NCBI GenBank assembly: GCA_019414515.1
Contig: DXLX01000010.1
Span: 1 to 39,120, forward strand
Source: Collinsella sp.
GTDB taxonomy: Bacteria > Actinomycetota > Coriobacteriia > Coriobacteriales > Coriobacteriaceae
Direction of reading: 5' to 3'
Length of the DNA stretch: 39,120 nt
Positions 16,819 through 24,431 of this stretch are shown piece after piece; within the stretch, counting starts at the first letter, position 1; every line of letters starts with the position of its first letter. The position numbers and the translations under genes were made by a program. The notes beneath the pieces are model-generated. The model saw only the letters and a program-made list of their open reading frames with translations, did not search any database and was not told the DNA's origin.

Positions 16819-19800
16819 CTACACGTCCCTCCTTACAAACGTTCCTTCGTGGTTATACGAGCAGCGCGCATGCGCGGCTTGCGCCGATGTCGGATCGACC
16901 GCCGTCACGACGCCCGCCTCGAGTTCGCGCAGCCGCTCGGCAATGCCGGTCTCCACGCGATCGAGCAGCACATCGAAGTCCATGTTGCCGCCCTCGCCCG
17001 GGAAGCCCTTCTTAAGGCCCGGAATGCGACCGTCGCCGCGCTCCTGCTCCAACAGCTCGGCGCTCGCGGCACCGCGCAGCGCGGGCTTGCCGCCCTTGGT
17101 GGAAAAGTAAAGCGCCGCACGGGTATTCAGATCCAGCGCCCGGCGCATGGCCTGGGCGTAGATGAGCGTCTGGGTATGCGGCGGCAGCCAGCGCGGGTCG
17201 TCGGCGGGCACCGCACCCGTCTTCTCGTCGAACACCGTGGGGTCGGCAAGCTTATACTCCTCGACGCCCGAGCGATGTTTGTAGTCGATCACCACGGCAC
17301 GGTTCTCGGCATCCACGTCCACGCGGTCGATGCGCCCACCGAGCGGCCAACCGGCATACTCGACCTGGAGCTCGTTGAACGCAAACTCCAGGTAGCGCGG
17401 AGCAAAGGGGGTGAGCGCCTCGGACTCGTAGGCAAGCACGCCCTCCAGTTGGGGCAAAATCTCGGCCACCTGACGTTCCTCCACCGGAGAGAGCGGCACG
17501 AGCGGACCCTCGGTACCGCGCTTGCCGGCATGCTCGGCCAGGGTCTCGTCAAAGACCTTGCTCAGCAGCTCCTGCGCCCGAGGCAGATTCATGGGCGTCA
17601 CGCGCTCCATGCCCTCTTGGGGCAGACGGGCATGCAGATGCTCCAGCACGTCGTGGACAAAGTTGCCCTTCTCCATGTTCCCAAAGCCCGCGTCGATGGA
17701 CTGGGGCTTGACGCGATACGACACGAACCAGCACAGCGGGCACGTCGAGTACGCCTCAATCTGCGAGGCGGACGTCAGGCGCGGCACGAGCGGCGCGTCC
17801 TCGCCCTCGCCATCGCGACGACGCAGGACCAAATACGGCACGGCCTCGGCACTCAGATGCTGAGGGGCTTCACAGGTCACGCGCTCGCGCTTGAGACCTT
17901 CGCCTGCCGCGGGATCGAAGTCCCTTACGATATCGCCCTCACCCACGCACGTCGCCTTGTCGGCGCCAGCGACCTTAGCGTTGCCAGTGGCCTTAGCGTC
18001 GTCAGCGGCCTTGTCGGTGTCAGTGGCTTTAGCGTCGTCAGCGGCCTTAGCATCGTCAGCGGCCTTGGCGTGCGCACGCAACTCGGCCCACACGGCCGCC
18101 GGATAGCACTCGCGCGCCTGACGATCATGGGTCACACGGGCGAGCGTAACCGGACCACGCGACGCTTGCATCGCGTGACCAAAGCGCACGCGCAGCAGGG
18201 CCGCGGGCTCAAGCGTCACGCCCTCGCGACCAAGACTCGCCGTCAGCGTGGCCAGCGGCCCCTCCTCGTGCGAGAGCGGATAGCTGTCCAGATCGACATC
18301 GGCAAACAGCACGGCATCGTAGCTGCCGGGGCGCAGAGCCGCCGCATCGGCAAGCGAAGCAAAACGAACCTGAGCACGTGGCGCACGGTCAACCTCGTAG
18401 GTCTCGTAATCGTAGGCGGTGCTGCGCTTGTCCACCTTGGTGCGAATGCCATCGAGCACGGGCACGGTCGCGGCCTGCGACACGTCGAGCGCGCGGGCGC
18501 CATTCATAAGGATGTCGATGGCGTGGCGCAGCAGGGCTACCTCCGCCTGGCGACGGGCCTGGCCATCCAAGCTGCCCAGCGAGCGATTGGGCAACGCCTC
18601 GGCAACGGCAAGCATGGCCTTGAGCGCCGTCACGGGCTTGTCGCGCCACAGAGCCTGGAACACGTCCGAGACCACACACGGTACGTTCTTAAACCAGCTA
18701 TCGTCGCTCGCCGCCTTGCGCGCGCCCCTCACCTGGCCTTGGACACTCTGCAGCAGGCTCTTAACGCCCGCGGTAGTCTTGCTGCGCGAGAGACGCATAT
18801 TCTTATCGAAGGTACGGGCATTGACGGCATCAGCGCCCGAAAGCGGACTGTAGATCCAGTCGGTAAGCTCCGGCGCGGGCCACCACTCGGTCTTTGACGC
18901 CATGCCCTCATCGGCGGCCTTCATACGCTCGATCAGACCGGCAAGCGCCGCAAACTGCCTGCCCGCAATGGATTGGGAAAACGCCGTGAACTCAGCTGTC
19001 TCGGCGGCGATATGACGAGCCGCCAGACGAGAGGCGAGCTCACCGAACAGCTGGGGTGCCCGGGCAGAAACAACGAGCACGTGCGCGGGGTCGGCGGGCG
19101 TTGCAGTAGCTTTATCGGCCTTGGACTCCTTGTGCACTTTCACCAACTTATCGATGGCGTCCGCATAGACATGAGCACGGGCATGGGGCCCGGCGACCTC
19201 AATAAAGGCAGGCTGAGCGGCGGTCCCGCAAGCGGCATCAGACGCGCCGACACCCTCCCCCAGCGGCCCGACCTCAAACAGCACACCGCGGGCATCAAAT
19301 GCCGTGGCAAGCTCCTCGCGCATCGCCGCCTGCTCGCGGGCAAGCAGCACGACGACCTCTCCCCCATTGTTCGCCACAGCAGACAGCAGCTCGAGCAGAC
19401 CGTGCGTAAACGACGTGATACCGCGCACGCATACGGCGAGGGCGCACGCCGGCAGGCTATCGGCCAGGGCACCGGCCATAATGTCGGCCGCCTCGCAGGG
19501 CTCGACCATATCTCGACGGTCCAAACCGCCCGCGTAGGCACGCAAAAGCTCGAACACACGAGCCTCGGCATCGCTTTTTGGCTCAGGCTGGCAATTGTTG
19601 CCACGGCATCGCTCGGCCGTCGTCCCCGCCACACCCGGCAGCACATCGCGGGCCATGCGCGCAAGCATACGCACCGTGCCCTGGCTGCGCGAAAGCGGCT
19701 GCAGGTCGGCATCGTCGAGACGCGTGACCATGTCCGAGAACAGCATCTGGCGCTGCAGGTTGTCGACAAAACCTCGCCCGTCGCCCAAAAGCTCCCAAAG

Positions 19801-20007
19801 CGAGCGAAGCCACGATGTAGGCGTCTTGTAGTCGATGCCCAGCGAAACGCCGGCTTCCGCCGCATCATGACGGCACAGGTCGAGCTCGGCAAACGTAGGT
19901 GCCAGCAACACGGCACGCCCGTGGCGGGCAATAAGATCGGCAAGCAACGCCGACTCGGCATCGCTCAAATCCGTGCCGGCATTGGTGGTATAGATTCGAA
20001 CAGGCAT
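16819..20007 (-). CDS. addB: ATP-dependent nuclease subunit B (AddB/RexB-like)
   Basis: Partner of AddA in double-strand-break resection; AddB supplies the second nuclease and Chi recognition. The 1062-residue product is identified by position before addA, its length, and its C-terminal PD-(D/E)XK nuclease (LGGRIDRVDVDAENRAVVIDYKHRSG; Asp-Tyr-Lys at 908-910; QTLIYAQAMRRAL). The helicase-like N-terminus has no Walker A motif, as in RexB forms. The Cys pattern expected for an AddB iron-sulfur cluster is incomplete: CPLC before the nuclease and a single C in ARCSYNHEG at the end. A repeated Ala/Asp/Lys segment interrupts the protein (coding 17985-18075). Start: ATG at 20007 with GGAGG 3-4 bp upstream. 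Divergence makes AddB less certain than AddA. Confidence 0.82.
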   Translation of the reverse strand: MPVRIYTTNAGTDLSDAESALLADLIARHGRAVLLAPTFAELDLCRHDAAEAGVSLGIDYKTPTSWLRSLWELLGDGRGFVDNLQRQMLFSDMVTRLDDADLQPLSRSQGTVRMLARMARDVLPGVAGTTAERCRGNNCQPEPKSDAEARVFELLRAYAGGLDRRDMVEPCEAADIMAGALADSLPACALAVCVRGITSFTHGLLELLSAVANNGGEVVVLLAREQAAMREELATAFDARGVLFEVGPLGEGVGASDAACGTAAQPAFIEVAGPHARAHVYADAIDKLVKVHKESKADKATATPADPAHVLVVSARAPQLFGELASRLAARHIAAETAEFTAFSQSIAGRQFAALAGLIERMKAADEGMASKTEWWPAPELTDWIYSPLSGADAVNARTFDKNMRLSRSKTTAGVKSLLQSVQGQVRGARKAASDDSWFKNVPCVVSDVFQALWRDKPVTALKAMLAVAEALPNRSLGSLDGQARRQAEVALLRHAIDILMNGARALDVSQAATVPVLDGIRTKVDKRSTAYDYETYEVDRAPRAQVRFASLADAAALRPGSYDAVLFADVDLDSYPLSHEEGPLATLTASLGREGVTLEPAALLRVRFGHAMQASRGPVTLARVTHDRQARECYPAAVWAELRAHAKAADDAKAADDAKATDTDKAADDAKATGNAKVAGADKATCVGEGDIVRDFDPAAGEGLKRERVTCEAPQHLSAEAVPYLVLRRRDGEGEDAPLVPRLTSASQIEAYSTCPLCWFVSYRVKPQSIDAGFGNMEKGNFVHDVLEHLHARLPQEGMERVTPMNLPRAQELLSKVFDETLAEHAGKRGTEGPLVPLSPVEERQVAEILPQLEGVLAYESEALTPFAPRYLEFAFNELQVEYAGWPLGGRIDRVDVDAENRAVVIDYKHRSGVEEYKLADPTVFDEKTGAVPADDPRWLPPHTQTLIYAQAMRRALDLNTRAALYFSTKGGKPALRGAASAELLEQERGDGRIPGLKKGFPGEGGNMDFDVLLDRVETGIAERLRELEAGVVTAVDPTSAQAAHARCSYNHEGTFVRRDV
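17985..18075 (-). repeat. Imperfect tandem repeat inside addB
   Basis: The coding strand repeats units of about 15-24 bp translating to variants of KAADDAKA, KATDTDKAADDAKA and KATGNAKVAGADKA. On the plus strand the recurring core is gcgtcgtcagcggcctt. The segment is in frame and lies just before the nuclease-proximal part of AddB. It looks like a slippage-grown hydrophilic linker. Confidence 0.75.
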
Positions 20008-20090
20008 GGTCCTCCGCTCAAACTGTTCGCAATAATCAATGCATCCATCCTACCCGCCCAAGCGGACAGATTTGCCCCACGCCAACAGAT

Positions 20091-20177
20091 TTGATCCCCT
20101 GGGGACGGAGGAAAACGGATCATGGAGAGGGTCAGTCTAACCCGGTGATCCGTTTTCCTCCGTCCCCAGGGGATCAA
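20091..20177. repeat. Perfect 32-bp inverted repeat
   Basis: Arms at 20091-20122 and 20146-20177 are exact complements over 32 bp, beginning TTGATCCCCTGGGGACGGAG. The 23-bp loop contains a smaller GGGT...ACCC pair. It lies between the addB start and the yerC terminator. Its GGGGACGGAGG core recurs, decayed, at 34324-34347. Confidence 0.9.
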
Positions 20178-20203
20178 AAAACCGCCCCCGGAGGAGCGGT
20201 TTT
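20177..20203 (-). terminator. Intrinsic terminator of yerC
   Basis: Stem AAAACCGC / GCGGTTTT (20178-20185 and 20196-20203) with a T6 run following on the minus strand. It lies 24 bp past the yerC stop and abuts the 32-bp inverted repeat. Confidence 0.8.
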
Positions 20204-20226
20204 GCACAATTCGTTTTTGGCGCGGC

Positions 20227-20526
20227 CTACTCGCCATCCTCCAGTTTAATGAGGATCTTGCGGTAGCCACCGTACTCGCCGTTGAGCGCCTTGGACACAC
20301 GGCTCACCGTGGTGGACGAAGCGCCGGTACGCGCCTGAACCTCGACATAGGGCTCGCCCTCGTCCAGGTAACGCGCGACTTGCAGACGCTGCGATAGATC
20401 GCAAATCTCACGCGGCGTGCAGATATCGGTCAAAAACGCTTGGATATCTTTCTCGTCGTCCAAAAGGCTAAATGCGTGGACCAGCTGCTTGACATCAGGC
20501 TTGTCAAACATGTTCTCGATATTCAT
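20227..20526 (-). CDS. TrpR-related DNA-binding protein, YerC/YecD family
   Basis: A 99-residue all-helical protein of the YerC/YecD branch of the Trp repressor superfamily. The pattern LLDDEKDIQAFLTDICTPREI (first helices) is followed by a helix-turn-helix, YVEVQARTGASSTTVSRVSKAL (about 60-81), with the SSTTVSRVSKAL recognition helix typical of the family. It presumably acts as a small repressor; its operator and ligand are not known to me, and the family is mostly uncharacterised. The start ATG at 20526 is preceded by a weak GGTGA. It is transcribed alone, with a clear terminator downstream and the divergent membrane-protein gene 323 bp upstream. Length and motif match the family well. Confidence 0.88.
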   Translation of the reverse strand: MNIENMFDKPDVKQLVHAFSLLDDEKDIQAFLTDICTPREICDLSQRLQVARYLDEGEPYVEVQARTGASSTTVSRVSKALNGEYGGYRKILIKLEDGE

Positions 20527-20849
20527 CGATCACCGCCAAACCCGCCAAAAGGCATCGAAGTTGATACTGACATCGGGCATCGTTCACCCGTAATATGCAA
20601 TAGGGCAACGCCTGTGGCTTTTGCCCGTAGCAGTTTAGCACACCACCAAACTAAAGCGACAAGACTCTCTGCCAGCGGCACGTTTTTTAGGACGAACGCC
20701 GTTTTGAAACCGAATGCGCACGCAAGCTCCACGAATATCTGAGACAATGGGCGGCCGAACAGGGCCGAGCCCGCGCATCTATCCGAGTTGCAAAGGTATG
20801 TGCCCCTCACGCCCCCTCACCACGCCATGCGCAAGAAAGGATTCCCACC
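20527..20849. other. Divergent intergenic region, 323 bp
   Basis: Separates yerC (minus) from the gene at 20850 (plus) and must hold both promoters. I see a small hairpin GGGCAA/TTGCCC (20603-20626) in the yerC leader direction, but no convincing -35/-10 pair on either strand. Open frames here look like chance ones. Confidence 0.4.
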
Positions 20850-21215
20850 ATGCGCTTTTTGCTCAACTGGCTTTTGACCTCAATCGCCATCGCGATCGCA
20901 ACGTTTCTCGTCCCCGGCATTCAGCCCTTCGGCATGGCCGACGCCTGGGTCTGCTTTGCCTTCGTGGGACTGTTCCTCAACATCGTCGACTCGCTCGTCA
21001 AGCCGTTCCTGACGGTCATCTCGCTGCCGCTCACTATTATCACGCTTGGTATTTTTCAGCTCGTAGTCAACAGCTTTATGCTCGAGCTGGCCAGCTACCT
21101 GTCGGTCAATCTGCTGGGCGCGGGTATCTCCATTGCCGGCTTTGGATCAGCCTTTATGGGCAGCATCCTGGTATCCATCATGCGCAGCATTCTCGACAGC
21201 ATCGCCAGGAACTAA
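20850..21215 (+). CDS. Small four-helix membrane protein, mycobacterial-type phage-holin family (superfamily IV)
   Basis: A 121-residue integral membrane protein with about four hydrophobic segments: residues 4-24, 30-50, 55-78 and 86-112. The segment VGLFLNIVDSLVKPFLTVISLPLTIITLGIF is the hallmark of the so-called 4-TMS phage holin family. Despite the name, these genes are common in chromosomes outside prophages and their function is unknown; no lysis genes are nearby, so I do not call it a holin in action. ATG at 20850 has AAAGGA 8 bp upstream. It stands alone between yerC and the Rrf2 gene, with a strong bidirectional hairpin 37 bp after its stop. Confidence 0.87.
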   Translation: MRFLLNWLLTSIAIAIATFLVPGIQPFGMADAWVCFAFVGLFLNIVDSLVKPFLTVISLPLTIITLGIFQLVVNSFMLELASYLSVNLLGAGISIAGFGSAFMGSILVSIMRSILDSIARN

Positions 21216-21251
21216 AGCGACCGGATACGGACCGCCGCAACACGCCAAAAG

Positions 21252-21282
21252 AAGGCCGTCCATCGCAACGATGGGCGGCCTT
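21252..21282 (+). terminator. Hairpin terminator between convergent genes
   Basis: AAGGCCGTCCATCG, loop CAA, CGATGGGCGGCCTT: a 14-bp stem with one G-U pair, followed by GTCATTTG. It serves the membrane-protein gene and, read on the other strand, possibly the convergent Rrf2 gene. Confidence 0.7.
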
Positions 21283-21317
21283 GTCATTTGTCAAGCCTCA
21301 GAGGGCAAGAAAATCTA

Positions 21318-21342
21318 CCATTTCTACCCCGTCCCCAAATGG
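21318..21342. repeat. Short palindrome with CCCCGTCCCC core
   Basis: CCATTT (21318-21323) and AAATGG (21337-21342) around CTACCCCGTCCCC, 10 bp from the Rrf2 stop. The arms are short but the core is the same as in the palindromes at 9097-9208 and 30745-30779. Confidence 0.55.
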
Positions 21343-21351
21343 CAGGTGGGA

Positions 21352-21780
21352 CTAGATGACGTAGTCGTAGCCCTCGTTGGGGGCGACGAGCGCATCGAGC
21401 GTCACGCCGTCGAGGTAGTCGTTGATGAGCTTGTCCAGGTTCTTCCACACGTCGAGCGTGGGACACTCATCCGAACGCGAACAGCCCTTGCAGTCGCCGT
21501 CCAGGCATGCGACCGGCGCCAGGCTGCCCTCGGTCAGGCGCAAGATCTCACCCACCGTGTACTGCTCGGGCGGGCGCGTGAGCACGTAACCACCGCCCTT
21601 GCCGCGCATGCCCGAGAGCATATTGGCGCGCACGAGCGTGGCCAAAATATTCTCCAGATATTTCTCCGAAATCCCCTGACGCGCAGCGATCTCTTTGAGG
21701 GGAATACGGCCCGCCGCCTGGTGCTCGGCCAGGTCGACCATAACGCGCAGGGCATATCTGCCCTTTGTGGAAACCAACAT
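21352..21780 (-). CDS. Rrf2-family transcriptional regulator (possible Fe-S or cysteine-metabolism regulator)
   Basis: A 142-residue Rrf2 protein: an N-terminal winged helix (MLVSTKGRYALRVMVDLAEH; recognition helix near ISEKYLENILATLV, 38-50; wing GMRGKGGGYVLTRP, 58-70) and a C-terminal dimerisation helix. It holds four cysteines (C92, C97, C100, C106) at the place of the three IscR cluster ligands, so binding of an iron-sulfur cluster is plausible. It is divergent from cysK with 253 bp between the starts, which also fits a CymR-like role in cysteine biosynthesis. The two possibilities cannot be separated from sequence alone. The long leader contains a palindrome that could be its operator. 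Confidence 0.88.
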   Translation of the reverse strand: MLVSTKGRYALRVMVDLAEHQAAGRIPLKEIAARQGISEKYLENILATLVRANMLSGMRGKGGGYVLTRPPEQYTVGEILRLTEGSLAPVACLDGDCKGCSRSDECPTLDVWKNLDKLINDYLDGVTLDALVAPNEGYDYVI

Positions 21781-21897
21781 ATATATTGCTGCCTTTCGGT
21801 CTTTTAATCCGTAGCAATTCTAGCCGAAAAATTGGCTTTGAAAATACCTATTCCCGTCAAGCTGGTTAATCGCCTCGTAATAATCTTCTATTTCCTA

Positions 21898-21926
21898 TTG
21901 CGTTACTAGGCTTTACTGTCTACTAT
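21898..21926 (+). promoter_or_regulatory. Predicted cysK promoter
   Basis: TTGCGT (21898-21903), a 17-bp spacer and TACTAT (21921-21926). It gives a leader of about 100 nt before the cysK ATG. The hexamers are moderate matches; the spacing is optimal. Confidence 0.45.
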
Positions 21927-21948
21927 GCTTGCCAACAGCAAAAAGAAC

Positions 21949-21969
21949 AACCCATAAGGTTTATGGGTT
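21949..21969. promoter_or_regulatory. Perfect 9-bp palindrome in the cysK leader
   Basis: AACCCATAA, GGT, TTATGGGTT. It lies about 25 bp after the predicted -10 box and 64 bp before the start codon. As DNA it could be a repressor operator (the neighbouring Rrf2 protein is a candidate); as RNA, a small leader hairpin. It has no U tract. Confidence 0.5.
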
Positions 21970-22033
21970 TGGCTGTTACACACACCGTGAAAACACACAG
22001 TATCCAGTCATTTGAACACTTTGGAGGTTCACC

Positions 22034-22972
22034 ATGAGCAATGTTTATACGTCCATCGATCAGCTTATCGGCCACACCCCGCTTCTGGAGCTCACTCACT
22101 TTGAGGCCGATGAGGACCTCAAGGCCCGCGTGCTCGTCAAGCTGGAATACTTCAACCCCGCCGGGTCCGTTAAAGACCGCGTCGCCAAGAACATGATTGA
22201 CGAGGCCGAGAAGGCCGGCAAGCTCGTGCGCGGCGGCGACTACACCATCATCGAGCCCACGAGCGGCAACACCGGCGTCGGCATCGCCTCGGTGGCGGCG
22301 GCTCGCGGCTACAAGGTGATCATCACCATGCCCGAGACCATGTCCGTCGAGCGCCGCAAGCTGATGCAGGCATATGGCGCGCAGCTCGTGCTCACCGACG
22401 GCTCCAAGGGCATGAAGGGCGCCATCGCCAAGGCCGAGGAGCTGCAGAAGGAGACGCCCAACAGCATTATCGCCGGCCAGTTCGTGAACCCCGCCAACCC
22501 CGCCATCCACAAGGCCACGACCGGCCCCGAGATCTGGGATGACACCGACGGCAAGGTCGACATCTTCGTCGCCGGCGTCGGCACCGGCGGCACCGTGACC
22601 GGCGTGGGCGAGTTCCTCAAGGAGCAGAACCCCGAGATTCAGGTTGTCGCCGTCGAGCCCGCCACTTCCCCGGTGCTCTCCAAGGGCCAGGCCGGTCCGC
22701 ACAAGATCCAGGGTATCGGCGCCGGCTTTGTGCCCGACGTCCTCGACACCCGGGTCTACGACGAGATCATCCCCGTCGAGAACGAGGACGCCTTTGCCAC
22801 CGGCCGCGCCGTGGGCCACAAGGAGGGCGTGCTCGTGGGTATTTCGTCCGGCGCCGCCGTGTGGGCCGCACTGCAACTGGCCAAGCGCCCCGAGAACGAG
22901 GGCAAGACCATCGTGGCACTGCTCGCCGATACCGGTGAGCGCTACCTGTCCACGGCACTCTTCCAGGACTAA
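22034..22972 (+). CDS. cysK: Cysteine synthase A (O-acetylserine sulfhydrylase)
   Basis: This PLP enzyme makes cysteine from O-acetylserine and sulfide in the cytoplasm. The 312-residue protein has the family length. The PLP lysine is K47 in NPAGSVKDR; PTSGNTG (74-80) binds the substrate carboxylate; VGTGGTVTGVG holds the PLP phosphate; ISSGAA closes the active site. Domain order and spacing are those of CysK rather than cystathionine beta-synthase or threonine synthase. The start ATG follows TTTGGAGG with 6 bp spacing. It is divergent from an Rrf2 regulator, which together with the leader palindrome suggests control by sulfur or iron-sulfur status. The next gene, mnmA, also handles sulfur but has its own leader. 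Confidence 0.96.
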   Translation: MSNVYTSIDQLIGHTPLLELTHFEADEDLKARVLVKLEYFNPAGSVKDRVAKNMIDEAEKAGKLVRGGDYTIIEPTSGNTGVGIASVAAARGYKVIITMPETMSVERRKLMQAYGAQLVLTDGSKGMKGAIAKAEELQKETPNSIIAGQFVNPANPAIHKATTGPEIWDDTDGKVDIFVAGVGTGGTVTGVGEFLKEQNPEIQVVAVEPATSPVLSKGQAGPHKIQGIGAGFVPDVLDTRVYDEIIPVENEDAFATGRAVGHKEGVLVGISSGAAVWAALQLAKRPENEGKTIVALLADTGERYLSTALFQD

Positions 22973-23074
22973 GGTCTGTCGCCCATAGGTTGAGCCCAGG
23001 GACGAGCCGGTCTCCTCTCTCCCGGCAGTCTGAGCCCATCCCATCAGGGCGTCCCACGAGTCATCCGAACTTGC

Positions 23075-23122
23075 TACAATGTCTGCGGCGCGGAACCAGC
23101 CTCCCGCGCCGCTTTTCTTTTT
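23075..23122 (+). terminator. -10-like box followed at once by a terminator hairpin, between cysK and mnmA
   Basis: TACAAT (23075-23080) is followed by the stem GCGGCGCGG / CCGCGCCGC (23085-23093 and 23104-23112) and TTTTCTTTTTT. The hairpin most simply ends cysK transcripts. If the TACAAT is a real -10 box, the same hairpin would sit at the 5' end of the mnmA transcript as an attenuator or stabiliser. Confidence 0.65.
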
Positions 23123-23152
23123 TGGCCACATGCCACCAAGGAGAACCTCCCC

Positions 23153-24253
23153 ATGCACAACAAGCGCGTGCTCGTCGCCATGAGCGGCGGCGTCGATTCC
23201 AGCGTGACCGCGTACCTGCTCAAGCGCCAGGGCTACGAATGCGTCGGTGCCACCATGCGCCTCACCTGCCCCGCGCCCGATCCCGTCACGGGCATGAGCA
23301 AAGTCGACCGCGACATCGCCGATGCAAAGGCCGTCGCCGAGCGCCTGGGGATACCCCACCACGTGCTCGACCTGCAGCAGACCTTCGACCGCAACGTTAT
23401 CGAGCGCTTCGTGACTGCCTATCAGGAGGGACTGACGCCCAACCCGTGTATCATCTGCAACCGCCATATTAAGTTTGGCGCGCTGCTCGATGCGGCACTC
23501 GATATGGGCTGCGACTACATCGCCACAGGTCACTACGCCAAAACGAGCCAGGCGTCCGACGGCACTTGGCAGCTGAACCGCGGCGAAGATCCCAAAAAGG
23601 ACCAAAGCTACTTTTTGTATTCGCTCACACAAGAGCGCCTGGCACGCACGATCTTTCCGCTGGCCGGACTGGACAAAGATCGCGACGTGCGCCGCATTGC
23701 CGCCGAGCAGGGCTTCATCAACGCCAAGAAGGCCGAGAGCGAGGATATCTGCTTTATTCCAGACGGTGACTACGCGGGCTATATCGAGCGCCGCTGCGGA
23801 CATCCCACTGCACCGGGCGGCATTGTGTGGCGCGACGGCAGCGTGGTCGGGCGCCACAACGGCGCGCTGCGCTACACCATCGGCCAGCGCAAGGGCCTGG
23901 GCGTCGCGATGGCGCATCCCGTGTACGTAACGGGCGTCGATGCCGCCAACAACATTGTGCATCTGGGCGAGGCCGAGGACCTGACGGCCACAGCGCTCAC
24001 GGCCAATGACTGGATCTGGAGTGCCCCTGCCGACCACATGGAGGCAGAGCTCACGTCCGGCGGCATTCGCGTGGGCGCCAAGTACCGCTACCGTCAAAAG
24101 GACCAGGCAGCAACCCTTACGCGTGACGCCAACGGACAAATGCTGCTGACCTTTGACGAGCCACAACGAGCCATCGCCCCCGGCCAAGCCGTTGTAATCT
24201 ACCGCGGCGACATCGTCCTCGGCGGCGGCACCGTGACCGGCGCCATCAAATAA
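23153..24253 (+). CDS. mnmA: tRNA-specific 2-thiouridylase MnmA
   Basis: MnmA adds sulfur to C2 of wobble uridine 34 in Lys, Glu and Gln tRNAs, using ATP and a persulfide relay. The 366-residue protein has the PP-loop AMSGGVDSS (9-17), the first catalytic cysteine in PNPCIICNRHIKFG (near 97-103), the second in ESEDICFIPDGDY (near 198), and ATGHYA for ATP and tRNA binding. The C-terminal beta-barrel (from about 285) is complete, ending VLGGGTVTGAIK. Start: ATG with AAGGAG about 9 bp upstream. The stop codon TAA is the first three bases of a sequence (TAACAGCACT) that recurs at the stop of the next gene, showing that a repeat begins exactly at the gene end. Confidence 0.96.
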   Translation: MHNKRVLVAMSGGVDSSVTAYLLKRQGYECVGATMRLTCPAPDPVTGMSKVDRDIADAKAVAERLGIPHHVLDLQQTFDRNVIERFVTAYQEGLTPNPCIICNRHIKFGALLDAALDMGCDYIATGHYAKTSQASDGTWQLNRGEDPKKDQSYFLYSLTQERLARTIFPLAGLDKDRDVRRIAAEQGFINAKKAESEDICFIPDGDYAGYIERRCGHPTAPGGIVWRDGSVVGRHNGALRYTIGQRKGLGVAMAHPVYVTGVDAANNIVHLGEAEDLTATALTANDWIWSAPADHMEAELTSGGIRVGAKYRYRQKDQAATLTRDANGQMLLTFDEPQRAIAPGQAVVIYRGDIVLGGGTVTGAIK

Positions 24254-24336
24254 CAGCACTCCTCGATAAGTTGCGGTGAAATAGGGACTGTTTAAGCGTT
24301 TCAAGCCGCTAAACAGTCCCTATTTCACCGCAACTT
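24251..24336. repeat. TTGCGGTGAAAT palindrome, copy 2, with TAACAGCACT leader
   Basis: TAACAGCACT (24251-24260), 7 bp, then perfect 26-bp arms (24268-24293 and 24311-24336) beginning AAGTTGCGGTGAAATAGGGA. The TAACAGCACT block, the 17-bp offset and the palindrome recur after the next gene at 25779-25864. It overlaps the mnmA stop. Confidence 0.92.
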
Positions 24337-24338
24337 TG

Positions 24339-24389
24339 TTAAGTATTATGATATTTGTGCTTGCTATATTTAACGATTAGAATACTTAA
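24339..24389 (+). promoter_or_regulatory. Promoter enclosed by a 9-bp inverted repeat (putative autoregulatory operator)
   Basis: TTAAGTATT (24339-24347) and AATACTTAA (24381-24389) are exact complements, centred 42 bp apart (about four helical turns). Between them lie TTGTGC (24355-24360), a 17-bp spacer and TAGAAT (24378-24383), which overlaps the right arm. A dimeric repressor on both arms would cover this promoter. The HTH of the downstream protein is the obvious candidate; that is inference. Confidence 0.55.
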
Positions 24390-24396
24390 CGAGGTG

Positions 24397-24429
24397 ATGC
24401 AGCAGATGAGTACTTCCAAATATATATAG
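24397..24429 (+). other. Out-of-frame N-terminus / leader peptide with (TA)4 tract
   Basis: ATG at 24406 (also 24397), with GAGGTG 9 bp upstream, reads MSTSKYI and stops at TAG (24427-24429) inside TATATATA (24421-24428). The main ATG follows 2 bp later without a ribosome site. With one TA unit fewer the frame would run MSTSKYIAMGDAARLLGV straight into the HTH. This points to phase variation, coupled reinitiation, a recent frameshift or a sequencing error. Confidence 0.6.
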
Positions 24430-24431
24430 CC

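Noticed and set aside
20850..21215. Holin of a prophage
   Set aside because: The family name is historical; no other phage gene occurs and such genes are common in chromosomes.
21927..22033. Riboswitch in the cysK leader
   Set aside because: About 100 nt with one 9-bp hairpin and no terminator or known aptamer core; an operator is simpler.
21923..24304. A 793-codon minus-strand open frame opposite cysK and mnmA
   Set aside because: It spans two well-defined genes and their gap and has the Gly/Ala/Val-rich composition of antisense frames.
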